The position numbers and the translations under genes are program-made. A DNA stretch of 64,000 nt from Roseovarius salinarum (lineage in GTDB: Bacteria > Pseudomonadota > Alphaproteobacteria > Rhodobacterales > Rhodobacteraceae). Shown one piece after another: positions 34,908 to 43,147 of the stretch. The notes beneath the pieces are model-generated. The model was not told where the DNA came from. It saw only the letters and a program-made list of their open reading frames with translations, and searched no databases. Numbering within the stretch: position 1 is the stretch's first letter; each line of letters opens with the position of its first letter. Location of the stretch: positions 1 to 64,000 of the forward strand of contig NZ_PHNT01000004.1 of assembly GCF_002834145.1 (NCBI RefSeq), written 5' to 3'.

Positions 34908-34992
34908 CGGGGCTTCTCCCTCGATTGGCTTCAATCAAGGCTTAACCGTGATTCCTTTAGAAACCGTTTTCAGGAAATGAGCGGAGCGCACG

Positions 34993-36429
34993 ATGGGCCG
35001 GGACGACCTTGCCAACCTGCAGGCTGAGATCGCGACACTGGCGGTGGATCGCCCCTTGGGGCGGGTTTGTGCCGTGGAGGGTGACGCGCTGCGCATCTCC
35101 GGCCTCGAGGGGCGCGCACGGCTGGGCGACCGGCTCCGGGTGCGGCGGAGTTCCGGCGGGTGGCTCTCTGGCGAGGCGGTCCAACTGGATCACGGTGCTC
35201 TTTTGATGCTGCCCGATTCTCCGCCTGCCGGGGTCGCGCTGGGCGACGGTGCACAGCTTCTCGGCCCGCTCGGGATCGCGCCGTCGGACAACTGGGTCGG
35301 GCGCGTGATCGATCCGTTCGGCCGGCCCCTCGACGGGCGGCCGCTGTTGCGCGGCCGCTGCCCGCGACCCCTGCGGGCGGATCCGCCGGAACCGGCGGAC
35401 CGCCGGGCGCTGGGCGAACGGCTTTCCACGGGGATGGCCGCCTTCAACACCCTCCTGCCGGTGGTCCGAGGCCAGAGGGTCGGTCTTTTCGCGGGCTCGG
35501 GCGTGGGCAAATCGAGCCTTCTTTCGACCTTCGCGCGCAACATGGACGCGGACGTGGTGGTGGTTGCGCTTGTCGGGGAACGAGGGCGCGAGTTGCGGGA
35601 TTTCACGGAAAGGGCGCTGGGCCCCGAGGGCATGCGGCGCGCCGTGGTGGTCGCCGCAACGTCGGACCGGTCACCGCTTGTGCGCAGACGTTGCGCATGG
35701 ACGGCGATGAGCGTTGCCGAGCACTTTCGCGACCAAGGCCGGCACGTGCTGTTCCTCGTGGATTCGATCACGCGATTCGCCGAGGCGCACCGCGAGATCG
35801 CGACAGCGGCGGGCGAGTTGCCGGCGCTTCGCGGTTATCCCGCGTCTACGGCGCATGTGATCACTGCGCTTTGTGAACGCGCCGGGCCGGGCAGCGGGAC
35901 GGCGGGCGACATCACGGGCCTTTTCAGCGTACTGGTCCCGGCCTCGGACATGGACGAACCCGTGGCCGACATCTTGCGCGGGGTTCTCGACGGGCACGTC
36001 GTGCTGGATCGCGGCATTGCCGAGCGTGGGCGATACCCGGCGGTGGACCTGCTGCGCTCTGTTTCGCGCAGCCTTCCCGGGGCCGCGAATGCCGCCGAAA
36101 ACGAACTCATAAGTAAGGCGAGGCATCTTCTCGGTGTTCATGACCGCGCCGAGACCATGGTCAAGGCAGGGCTTTATGCAGAGGGGCGCGACCCCGAGCT
36201 CGACATGGCGGTGCGTGCCTGGCCGGAGCTTGACAGCTATCTGGCGGACACCGAGCGTGTGTCGGTCGAGAACAGTTTCGACCGGCTGGCGATGATCCTC
36301 AGGCGGGCCGGTGCCGTCGGCACGGCAAGGCAGGCAGGTCAATCCCGCGCCGGTGGCGGCGCGGCCGCGCAAGAGCGGACAGCGCCCGTTCCGGGGACGT
36401 CGTTTCAGGGCGCGCGCGAAGGCGCCTGA
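34993..36429 (+). CDS. fliI: Flagellum-specific export ATPase FliI
   Basis: FliI is the ATPase of the type III export apparatus. The 478-residue protein has Walker A GSGVGKSS (about residues 168-175), GERGRELRDFTERALG, Walker B VLFLVDSITRFAEAHRE (about 252-268) and the F1-like region DEPVADILRGVLDGHVVLDR. Its last 30 residues are extra and low complexity. It stands alone on the plus strand, divergent from flgB, and its 3' end overlaps the convergent DUF1217 gene by 25 bases. Confidence 0.97.
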   Translation: MGRDDLANLQAEIATLAVDRPLGRVCAVEGDALRISGLEGRARLGDRLRVRRSSGGWLSGEAVQLDHGALLMLPDSPPAGVALGDGAQLLGPLGIAPSDNWVGRVIDPFGRPLDGRPLLRGRCPRPLRADPPEPADRRALGERLSTGMAAFNTLLPVVRGQRVGLFAGSGVGKSSLLSTFARNMDADVVVVALVGERGRELRDFTERALGPEGMRRAVVVAATSDRSPLVRRRCAWTAMSVAEHFRDQGRHVLFLVDSITRFAEAHREIATAAGELPALRGYPASTAHVITALCERAGPGSGTAGDITGLFSVLVPASDMDEPVADILRGVLDGHVVLDRGIAERGRYPAVDLLRSVSRSLPGAANAAENELISKARHLLGVHDRAETMVKAGLYAEGRDPELDMAVRAWPELDSYLADTERVSVENSFDRLAMILRRAGAVGTARQAGQSRAGGGAAAQERTAPVPGTSFQGAREGA

Positions 36430-37211
36430 AGCAGGGTCAGCGCGATGGCGCCGCTGTCTGCGCCACCGGAAACCCCGTCGAGCTGGTTGCGGACCACGAA
36501 CCTCTCCAGGATCCCCGAGCGCGTTTCCTCGTCTTCGAGCGCATCCAGGCTCTGCAGCCCGAGATGACGGTCGGCCCGTGCACGGAAGGTTTCGAGCTGC
36601 CGGTCGAGATCCAGTTGACCGAAGCTCTCCGGCAGGCCGAGGGCTGTCTCGAACACCTTCCGCAGCGGCGGCGTGCCCAGTATCCGGTACCAACGCGCGG
36701 TCTCGGTGGCATCCTCGTTCGCGATCCTCGCGAACTCGCGGTCTGCGTTCATCGCAAGACGCATCGCCTCGTCCTGCGTGCCGACGGCCGTTTCGAAGCC
36801 TTGCCGCCGGTAGAGGGCCGTTATTTCCGCGCCGAATCCCTGTTTCGCCGTACGTGGTGCTCCGCCGCCGGCGAATCCGAAGGCATCGGCGAAGCGCCTG
36901 TAACGGTCATCGGACAGCCTGTTGGCCAGTGCGTCCCGTGCCTGCGTTCCTTCCTCGAGGATCCGGCGGATGAAGAAACGGTTATCCAGATCGGCCTCCA
37001 GCCCGAAGGCGCCGAGCGCCACGCGCAACAGCCTTCGGTCTGCGACAAGGTCCTTGGCATGGCGCACGGTCCCGATGGTGTGCTCGAAATACTCGGTGTC
37101 GCGCGTGATCGCGGGCGTATTGGCGTGGGCCTCCATCTGCCGTGCACCGGTTTGTTGGAGAAACCGCCACCCGGCAAGGCCGCTTGCGGGTATGACAGGC
37201 TGAAAGCTCAC
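36405..37211 (-). CDS. DUF1217-family flagellar-cluster protein
   Basis: The 268-residue soluble protein belongs, by its overall pattern (SGLAGWRFLQQTGARQMEAH, then RRLLRVALGAFGLEADLDNR and ADRHLGLQSLDALEDEETR), to the DUF1217 family that occurs in alphaproteobacterial flagellar clusters, with no proven function. It is helical, with no signal or membrane segment. The GTG start overlaps the flbT stop (GTGA), so it is coupled to flaF-flbT; a role in flagellin or filament control is only suggested by this. Its 3' end overlaps fliI by 25 bases on the other strand. Confidence 0.8.
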   Translation of the reverse strand: MSFQPVIPASGLAGWRFLQQTGARQMEAHANTPAITRDTEYFEHTIGTVRHAKDLVADRRLLRVALGAFGLEADLDNRFFIRRILEEGTQARDALANRLSDDRYRRFADAFGFAGGGAPRTAKQGFGAEITALYRRQGFETAVGTQDEAMRLAMNADREFARIANEDATETARWYRILGTPPLRKVFETALGLPESFGQLDLDRQLETFRARADRHLGLQSLDALEDEETRSGILERFVVRNQLDGVSGGADSGAIALTLLQAPSRAP

Positions 37212-37612
37212 CTTGCGCCGTGGGCCAGGAGCCGGTCTTCACGGGGGATCAGGGCGCGCAGACATTTCAGGACCTGATAGAACTGCCCTTCGAGCAACGC
37301 GTCGGTGGCCCGCGCGAGATGTGCGCGGCTGTCCGCATCGGTGAGAACCTGGCTGAGTTCCTCGATCCGCCGCAGGAGCTGCATCCGGGCGTTTTCGGGC
37401 GTCGTGTCGCCCGACAGGACGAGCTGCGTGGCGTAGCACACCCGCCGGACAGGCGTGTTGGCCTCCTCGGGGTGGATCGCGTCGCGCAGTCGAAGGATGT
37501 TGGCGTCCGGGGTGACGATGGAGAAGCGGGCGCGCCGCTCTCCGTTTTCGACAACGGCGCCGTTTATCAGCACGCGCTCGCGCGGCCCGAGTTTCAGGAC
37601 CAGCCCGCTCAT
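37208..37612 (-). CDS. flbT: Flagellin biosynthesis repressor FlbT
   Basis: FlbT is a post-transcriptional regulator that binds the 5' end of flagellin mRNA and limits its translation or stability, as shown in Caulobacter. The 134-residue protein begins MSGLVLKLGPRERVLINGAV and has ILRLRDAIHPEEANTPVRRV and YATQLVLSGDT, typical of the family. The start at 37612 gives normal length and overlaps flaF (ATGA). Confidence 0.95.
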   Translation of the reverse strand: MSGLVLKLGPRERVLINGAVVENGERRARFSIVTPDANILRLRDAIHPEEANTPVRRVCYATQLVLSGDTTPENARMQLLRRIEELSQVLTDADSRAHLARATDALLEGQFYQVLKCLRALIPREDRLLAHGAR

Positions 37613-37986
37613 GCCGTTGCCCCCCGGTCCCGCAGCCCCTGCATCACGGCGGTGTTCACCTCGATGAGGACACTCGCGGAGGCGGTGCCGCCCAGGACTC
37701 TCGCGCTGTGGTCGTCGGTGAAGCGCGCCAGCGACAGCAGGCGCGCGCGCAGCTCTTCGGGCAACCCGTTGCCGTGACCGGCCAGATCGGCAGCCAGTAT
37801 GGACCACAGGCGCCGGTTGTCGTGTACCGCGGCCGCAAGGTCGCCGAACGTTGTCCGGGGCCCGTTTTCGGCTTGCTGCAGGCGGCGGGTGACGCGGGCG
37901 AAGGCTTCGTATTCGGTGGCGCGCGGGGTACGGGTGGAGCGCCCGGCCTGGCCGTAGGCCTGTTGCGCGGAATGCATCGCGTTCAC
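37609..37986 (-). CDS. flaF: Flagellar biosynthesis regulator FlaF
   Basis: FlaF acts with FlbT in control of flagellin synthesis and secretion in alphaproteobacteria. The 125-residue helical protein has AQQAYGQAGRSTRTPRATEY at the start, then AVHDNRRLWSILAADLAGHG and SLARFTDDHSARVL, typical of FlaF. The GTG start at 37986 has GAAAGG about eight bases upstream; an ATG three codons in is an alternative. It lies 77 bases downstream of fliC on the same strand. Confidence 0.94.
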   Translation of the reverse strand: MNAMHSAQQAYGQAGRSTRTPRATEYEAFARVTRRLQQAENGPRTTFGDLAAAVHDNRRLWSILAADLAGHGNGLPEELRARLLSLARFTDDHSARVLGGTASASVLIEVNTAVMQGLRDRGATA

Positions 37987-38063
37987 GTGGCGACCTTTCT
38001 GGTTTGGATTGGGTGAAGGCCCGGCGTGGTTCGGGGGAACGCGCGGTTCCCCCGATCCTCAGG

Positions 38064-39278
38064 TTACCGGAACAGTGCCAGGATGGACTGCGGCGCCTGG
38101 TTGGCGATCGACAGCGACTGGGTGGCCAGCTGCTGCTGGGTCTGCAACGCCTGAAGCCGGGCCGAGGTTTCCTCCATGTTTGCATCGACAAGGCTGCCGA
38201 TTCCGGACTCCATCGAATCCGTCAGTTTGGAGACGAAGTCCGACTGCGTGGAGATCCGTGCCTGATCCTTGCCGAAGGACGCGGCAGCGTCGATCGAGGT
38301 CTGGATCAGGCTTTCGATGTTGGCCAGCGCACTGTTTGCGCCGCCGGACGTCGAGACATCGATGCTGGCCAGCGTGCCCAGGCCACCGGACCCGGCGTTG
38401 GTGTACTGGCCGCTCACCGAAAGCGAATTGGTCGCATCCGCGTTGGTCACCACGATCTGGCCCGCGGTTCCCGAGTCGTAGTCGACGGTGACGTTGGCGC
38501 CCGATTCCTCGATCGCGGTCTTGAGGCCCACGGAAACCACGTCGGCAGTCGTGGTCGATGCCATGTCCTCGGACGTCACGGTGTATGAGGCCGTATCGTT
38601 TCCGAGTTGAACGGTCAGCTTGTCGCCCGCCGACAGGACGGAATCGTCGATCGCGATGGTGCCGTTGTCGCTCGTGCCGCCATTGGCATCCATCGAGAAG
38701 CCGAAACTGTCGCCTTGGTCCGCAGAGACGCCGGTTGACCCGGCGAAGGCCGCCGCCGCGGTGTAGCCGCCGGTCGACAGGTCCTGGGCGTTGACCGTGA
38801 TCGAGGACGAGGTGACGTTGCCCGATGCGTCGCGGTCGAGCGAGGCGAGGACATCGGTGCTGCCGGTGCTGCCGTCGACGAGATTGAGCCCGTTGAACTG
38901 TGCCGAACCGACCACCGAATTGATCTGGTCGCGCAGGGCGGCCACGTCGCTTTGCAGCTTGCTGCGGTCGACGTTGTCACCCTGGGCGGCGACGATCTTC
39001 TCCTTCATCTGGTTGAGCAGGTCGGTCGTGGTTTCCGCTGCATTCCGGGCCACCGCGACGCTCGATTCCCCAAGCGAGAGGCTTTCGGAGATCGCCTTGA
39101 ACCCGGAAACGTCGGACTCCATGACCTTGGAGATCGCGAAGAGCGATGCGTTGTCCTTGGCAGTCGAGATTTCCTTGCCCGTTGAGATCATGTCCTGGGT
39201 CTTCGCGAGGTCCGTGTTGACCGATTTCAGGGTTTGCAGCGCGACCATCGCGCTGTTGTTGGTCAGAATGCTGGACAT
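38064..39278 (-). CDS. fliC: Flagellin
   Basis: The filament subunit. The 404-residue protein has the conserved D0/D1 N-terminus (SSILTNNSAMVALQTLKSVN, then DMISTGKEISTAKDNASLFA), a variable Gly/Thr/Asp-rich middle (about 170-310) and the D0/D1 C-terminus ending in LATQSLSIANQAPQSILALF. The start at 39278 is set by the conserved N-terminus; the longer frame is a GC-rich artefact. It is followed by flaF-flbT and preceded, 157 bases upstream, by a CtrA-like site. It is the only flagellin gene seen in the window. Confidence 0.97.
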   Translation of the reverse strand: MSSILTNNSAMVALQTLKSVNTDLAKTQDMISTGKEISTAKDNASLFAISKVMESDVSGFKAISESLSLGESSVAVARNAAETTTDLLNQMKEKIVAAQGDNVDRSKLQSDVAALRDQINSVVGSAQFNGLNLVDGSTGSTDVLASLDRDASGNVTSSSITVNAQDLSTGGYTAAAAFAGSTGVSADQGDSFGFSMDANGGTSDNGTIAIDDSVLSAGDKLTVQLGNDTASYTVTSEDMASTTTADVVSVGLKTAIEESGANVTVDYDSGTAGQIVVTNADATNSLSVSGQYTNAGSGGLGTLASIDVSTSGGANSALANIESLIQTSIDAAASFGKDQARISTQSDFVSKLTDSMESGIGSLVDANMEETSARLQALQTQQQLATQSLSIANQAPQSILALFR

Positions 39279-39434
39279 AAGCCTTGTTCCTTTAGCCTGC
39301 GGCGCTTTTGCGCCTGTGTACGTCCCGCCCCCGTCGGGGACGGCCTCGGGCGCCGTTCTGACGACCGCGGCGCGGGTATCGGCCCTGCCGCGCCACCCGT
39401 CACTGGGTGCGAGGCGACGATGGGGCTTCAACTG

Positions 39435-39449
39435 CTAAGGGAGTGCTAA
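39435..39449 (-). promoter_or_regulatory. CtrA-like site upstream of fliC (TTAG-N7-TTAG)
   Basis: On the minus strand TTAG-CACTCCC-TTAG has the seven-base spacing of the CtrA consensus with one mismatch in each half. It lies between the FlgN-like stop and fliC, 157 bases upstream of the fliC start, leaving room for a leader that FlbT could bind. Motif match only; a sigma-28 type promoter was not clearly visible. Confidence 0.45.
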
Positions 39450-39485
39450 GTCCTTTCCGGTCTCTATTTCGGATTTGAGTCAAAC

Positions 39486-39845
39486 CTAGGCGCGTTTCTC
39501 GACTGTCGTGTCGATGGTTCCGCGGATGGTTCGGCGGCGTCCCGCTTCGTCGTAGGTCTCGAGCGATTCGCGGATGCGACGGAAGGCTGCGATGCGGCGG
39601 GCCACCCGCTTGAGACCATCGAGCGCGCCTTCGTAGAGAGCCTGGTTGTGCCTGGCCTTGTCTTGAAGTGCGGGCAGGTCTTGTGCTTCGGTCGGCGCGA
39701 GGGCGTTCAGCGCGGCGATCAGGGCTTCCTTTTCCTCGACGTGGCGTTCGAGTGTCTGAATATCCCCGCGCAACAGCGCGGCGCGCTCGGCATCGAGAAT
39801 TTCATCCAGGCGCGTGATGAGGTGCTGGGCCGTGTCACCGGTCAT
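39486..39845 (-). CDS. FlgN-like flagellar export chaperone
   Basis: The 119-residue helical protein has LITRLDEILDAERAALLRGD, then TLERHVEEKEALIAAL, the pattern of FlgN, which escorts FlgK and FlgL to the export gate. It ends with a basic variable stretch. The start overlaps the rod-binding gene by 11 bases. It is placed between that gene and fliC. FlgN sequences are diverse, so the call rests on length, heptad pattern and context. Confidence 0.78.
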   Translation of the reverse strand: MTGDTAQHLITRLDEILDAERAALLRGDIQTLERHVEEKEALIAALNALAPTEAQDLPALQDKARHNQALYEGALDGLKRVARRIAAFRRIRESLETYDEAGRRRTIRGTIDTTVEKRA

Positions 39846-40119
39846 GTTCCATCTCCTTCAGTGAATCTTGGAATATCGGGGCCAGTCCGAGCCCCCCGTT
39901 CTCCGCCATCTTCCGGGCGACGGCCTGTCTGTGGAACGACGCGAACTGCCCGCCAATGGCGCCCCCGCCGAATGCTTCGGCGTCTCCGAAACCTGTTGCC
40001 TTGAGCATTTCGGCGATGAAACTGGCCTCGAGCATTCGGGCGGCCTGCTGTGGCCGCGCGCCGCGTTTCGTTGCCCCCGAAGCCGGCATTCCCGGCGTGA
40101 GTTGCAAGTCGCCCGTCAT
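39835..40119 (-). CDS. FlgJ-like rod-binding protein (N-terminal type only)
   Basis: This 94-residue protein matches the N-terminal rod-binding domain of FlgJ (AARMLEASFIAEMLKATGFG, then GGAIGGQFASFHRQAVARKM) without the muramidase domain. In such alphaproteobacteria a separate SLT enzyme does the cutting; the SltF-like gene at 25.2 kb is the likely partner. The start at 40119 follows GAGAGGTGAC; the longer frame crosses the fliK promoter region. It overlaps the FlgN-like gene. Confidence 0.88.
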   Translation of the reverse strand: MTGDLQLTPGMPASGATKRGARPQQAARMLEASFIAEMLKATGFGDAEAFGGGAIGGQFASFHRQAVARKMAENGGLGLAPIFQDSLKEMEHDR

Positions 40120-40167
40120 CACGTCACCTCTCGTTCCAGCGATTTCATCCGATTTGACCCGAAGCCG

Positions 40168-40182
40168 GTAAAGAAGCGGTAA
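40168..40182. promoter_or_regulatory. Weak CtrA-like site between FlgJ-like gene and fliK (GTAA-N7-GTAA)
   Basis: GTAA-AGAAGCG-GTAA has the correct seven-base spacing but one mismatch in each half. It lies in the divergent 112-base interval between the rod-binding gene and fliK. Listed because the same spacing recurs at four other flagellar promoters in this window. Confidence 0.3.
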
Positions 40183-40231
40183 CCGTCTCCTGTCATCGTT
40201 GGCAGTGCCGAAGATCGAAGGCGGAGCCGTC

Positions 40232-41791
40232 ATGATTGACCCAACGCTGCAAGACATGCGGTCGGTGACCGGACCGGAACGTGTCACGCCGACATCGCAA
40301 GAACGGGACAAGCCGATCGACCCCGATGCGTTCGGCCGGATGGTGGGCCGTTCCCCGTCCGGTGACACCGGCCAGGACGGGGGGGCGCTCGAGGAACGGC
40401 CCCAACCCTCCCGCGCTGGCGGTCGCGAGCCGGAGGGCGAAACCGCGGAGCGTGGAAGCGAAACGGGGGAGAGCAGCCCCGGCGAAAGTCAGAGCAAGAA
40501 ACGGAACGGGGACGTCGCGACGGGAACCGCCGGGCCACCCGCAACCGGACATGCGCCAACGCACGACCCGCAGAAACCCCGAACATCCGAAGCACCGCAT
40601 GCCGCTACGGACAATGGACGGGGAGGTATGGCCCGGCCGCCAGATCCGCCGGCTGGCCCGAAGGGATTCCCGGCCGGTCAGCGGCCGAACGTCAATGCAA
40701 GCCACGTGCGCCACGGAACGCAGGCCGGACCTGACAGCGGCAAGCCCGACCTTGGCACCACACCGGAAAACACACCTCGGTCAGGAGAGCCTGTTACGGT
40801 GCCAAGCGGACGGTCGGCGGCAGAATTGTTGCGCGCCGGATTGCCGCCGCCGTCTTCAAGAGAAGATGCAGTCGGTCCGCATATGGCGCAAGGTGCGCCT
40901 GCGTCAGTGCAGCCGGCCGGAATGGAGGCTGTCCACGGCGACGTTGCACGCGTGCGCGAGGGGGCACTGCCGGGGCAGTCGGCGTCGCATGCACCATCTG
41001 CAGGGGTGAATCCCCCGACGCAGCACGGATCGGACACCGCTCGCGGTCATGGTGACGGGATGCCCCCTGCGTTCAGGAAATCCGGCGCGCCGACCGACCC
41101 GTTGCGCACCGCCCGAGAAGGGAGCATTGCCGGTGATGACGGCCCGCGATCTCCGAACACCATGACTGATTCGGGCCGGGAAACCGTTTCGGCCAACCCG
41201 GCCCAACCGGCAAGACAGCTGGTCGCCGGCCTTTCGCAGGTGCAAGGGCCCCTGGCCGGGGCGGAACCCGTGAGCCCGCACGCGGCCGGGACGGATGCTG
41301 TGGCGGACGCGCTTTCACCGGCGGACCAACGGATGCCGTCACCGCTTGGCGGCGTGAAAGCTGGGGCACCGATGGTGTTCCAGCGGCCGGAAGTCGCGCA
41401 GCAGATCGTCCATCAATTCGCCGAGATCATCCAGCAGTCGGGCGGCAAGGCCGTCGACGTCATGCTTCAGCCGGCCGAACTGGGGCGGGTCACTATTTCC
41501 ATGACACTCGGGGAAGGGACGGTTTCGGTCAACCTCGCGGCGGAGCGTCCCGAAACGCTTGAATTGATGCGACGCCATGCGGCCCTTCTGGCGCAGGAAT
41601 TCCGGGACATGGGGTACGAGCACAGCAGTTTCTCGTTCAGCGAGCGGTCTGCGGATCAACGGAATGCCCATGGCCGGGGCGAGGGCAATGAAAGCCACCC
41701 GGCGGAGGCGATGAACCCGCTGGAGACCGCGGGTGGCGAGCCGGCCACCCGAACCTTCCTCCATACCGACCGGATGGATATCCGGCTCTAG
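40232..41791 (+). CDS. fliK: Flagellar hook-length control protein FliK
   Basis: FliK measures hook length and triggers the FlhB switch. The 519-residue protein has a long hydrophilic Pro/Gly/Ala/Arg-rich N-terminal part (about 1-380) of low conservation and a C-terminal Flg_hook domain (about 395-485) with VDVMLQPAELGRVTISMTLG and RRHAALLAQEFRDMGYEH. ATG 40232 is preferred because AAGGCGGAG lies upstream; TTG 40199 is also in frame. It is 19 bases before flgD, the usual partner. Confidence 0.9.
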   Translation: MIDPTLQDMRSVTGPERVTPTSQERDKPIDPDAFGRMVGRSPSGDTGQDGGALEERPQPSRAGGREPEGETAERGSETGESSPGESQSKKRNGDVATGTAGPPATGHAPTHDPQKPRTSEAPHAATDNGRGGMARPPDPPAGPKGFPAGQRPNVNASHVRHGTQAGPDSGKPDLGTTPENTPRSGEPVTVPSGRSAAELLRAGLPPPSSREDAVGPHMAQGAPASVQPAGMEAVHGDVARVREGALPGQSASHAPSAGVNPPTQHGSDTARGHGDGMPPAFRKSGAPTDPLRTAREGSIAGDDGPRSPNTMTDSGRETVSANPAQPARQLVAGLSQVQGPLAGAEPVSPHAAGTDAVADALSPADQRMPSPLGGVKAGAPMVFQRPEVAQQIVHQFAEIIQQSGGKAVDVMLQPAELGRVTISMTLGEGTVSVNLAAERPETLELMRRHAALLAQEFRDMGYEHSSFSFSERSADQRNAHGRGEGNESHPAEAMNPLETAGGEPATRTFLHTDRMDIRL

Positions 41792-41810
41792 CCATCGAAA
41801 AGGGGCGCAC

Positions 41811-42488
41811 ATGGAAACGCAACCGCCAGACTCCGCGACCGCGACGACCCGGCCAGCCGGCCCTTCGGAGGCTGCTGCCCGCAACGGGCTGAGCGCGGAT
41901 TTCGAGACCTTCCTGAAAATGCTCACCACGCAAATGCAGAACCAGGACCCGCTCAACCCGATGGAATCGCAGGAATTCGCCGCGCAGTTGGCCGCGTTTT
42001 CAACGGTCGAGCAGCAGGTGCAGACGAACGATCTTCTCCGTTCGCTCGGCGCGCAGATACAGGCGCAGGGTATCGCAGAGCTTTCCGCGGTGATCGGCAT
42101 GACCGCACGCAGTCCGGCCCCGGTTCCCTTCGACGGGACACCGGTGCAAGCCCGGATAACCGTGGAGCCAAAGGCGGATCGTGCCGAGCTGGTCGTGCGT
42201 GATGCAGATGGCAGGGCGGTGTCGCGACAGGATATCCGGCCAGAGTCCGGCGTCTACACCTGGACCGGCACGGATCAGGCGGGCCAACGTCTTCCGGTGG
42301 GGTCGTATCTGCTCGATATCGAATCCTATGCGGGAGAGGAGAAACTGGCCACGCACGCTGTCGAAACCTATCAGCCGGTGGTTGAGGCCCGAAAAGAGAA
42401 CGGGCAGACGATTCTCGTTTTCGAGAACGGCGCGACGGTCCCGGCCGGCGAGGTCAGCGCCCTTCGATCGCCGGAACAGCAGCGATGA
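41811..42488 (+). CDS. flgD: Flagellar hook capping protein FlgD
   Basis: FlgD caps the growing hook. The 225-residue protein has the conserved N-terminal segment FETFLKMLTTQMQNQDPLNP with MESQEFAAQLAAFSTVEQQV, and a C-terminal FlgD Ig-like and Tudor-like part with YTWTGTDQAGQRLPVGSYLL. The start at 41811 follows AAGGGG; the longer frame runs into fliK. It is the last flagellar gene of the cluster. Confidence 0.96.
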   Translation: METQPPDSATATTRPAGPSEAAARNGLSADFETFLKMLTTQMQNQDPLNPMESQEFAAQLAAFSTVEQQVQTNDLLRSLGAQIQAQGIAELSAVIGMTARSPAPVPFDGTPVQARITVEPKADRAELVVRDADGRAVSRQDIRPESGVYTWTGTDQAGQRLPVGSYLLDIESYAGEEKLATHAVETYQPVVEARKENGQTILVFENGATVPAGEVSALRSPEQQR

Positions 42489-42797
42489 GTGGCCATGTAT
42501 CCGCCAGCGCAGTCGCGTGCCGGGGCGGGCCGGGCGGTGGCATGGCGAACCCGCTCGTGATGTTGCGCATGGGCCACGCTGCGCGCGGAATCGTGGGGCA
42601 TCATGGGTGGAAACTGCACGGCACCGCGAGAAAACAAGAAATATCAGTATGTTGCACCCATTGCCGCCTGTGTGTCCGCAGGGCGTGATTCCGCCATGGT
42701 CGGGAAAAGACTTCTTTTTTTCGGCAATGATCTATGCAATATTCCACGCGTACCTGTGGTTGCCGCAGGCATCCGAAAACCGGTTTGGAGAAATGAA
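42489..42797. other. 309-base gap after flgD, regulatory region of the YjbE-like gene
   Basis: No convincing gene is seen. Frames of 67 codons (plus) and 88 codons (minus) lack family features. The right half (about 42640-42790) is clearly more AT-rich than the surroundings, with runs of A and T, and likely holds the promoter of the small exported gene at 42798; no clean -35/-10 pair could be chosen. Confidence 0.5.
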
Positions 42798-43037
42798 ATG
42801 AAGAAGTTTTCGATTGTTGCAGCAGCTGCTGCACTCGGCTTTGCCGCTGCAGCCCCCGTTGCCGCGGAAGACGCCGAAGAAATCGCCACGGATCCGTTCG
42901 TCTCGACGCAGGGCAACGGCATGGACCAGGAACAGATGATCGCAGCTGGCGCCGCGGTCGGCCTGATCCTCGTGTCGACGCTGGACGACTCGGACGGCAC
43001 CGGCACGACGACCACCACGACGACGACCGGCAACTGA
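42798..43037 (+). CDS. Small exported protein with Thr-rich tail (YjbE/GfcA-like)
   Basis: The 79-residue protein has a signal peptide (about residues 1-23, AAPVAAED), a short acidic segment, a hydrophobic Ala/Gly stretch (IAAGAAVGLILVSTL) and a tail DGTGTTTTTTTTGN. This layout, with a Thr-run tail after a Gly/Ala region, matches the small YjbE/GfcA proteins encoded before yjbFGH/gfcBCD in enterobacteria. Here YjbF and YjbH homologues face it across a terminator. GGAGAA precedes the ATG. Function is unknown; a role in exopolysaccharide or surface structure is inferred from the set. Confidence 0.75.
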   Translation: MKKFSIVAAAAALGFAAAAPVAAEDAEEIATDPFVSTQGNGMDQEQMIAAGAAVGLILVSTLDDSDGTGTTTTTTTTGN

Positions 43038-43084
43038 AGTCGGTGCGGCATCCCGGGATGCCCTGACTGGTTCGAACCAACAGG

Positions 43085-43110
43085 AAAGGCGGCCCTCCGG
43101 CCGCCTTTTT
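43085..43110. terminator. Strong, probably bidirectional intrinsic terminator
   Basis: AAAGGCGGCC (85-94) pairs perfectly with GGCCGCCTTT (99-108) over 10 bases with a four-base loop, followed by TT. The A run on the left gives a T run on the other strand, so it can serve both the YjbE-like gene and the convergent yjbF gene. Confidence 0.85.
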
Positions 43111-43147
43111 CTTGTTTGGCCAAACTGTCAGCTTGATTGTTCCGCCG

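Noticed and set aside
34942-34960. CtrA site between flgB and fliI
   Set aside because: TTAA and TTAG are 11 bases apart rather than 7, so only a half-site can be claimed.
42485-42688. 67-codon frame overlapping the flgD stop (ATGA)
   Set aside because: The overlap looks like operon coupling, but the product is rich in His, Cys and Arg with no fold pattern and ends in the AT-rich promoter region of the next gene.
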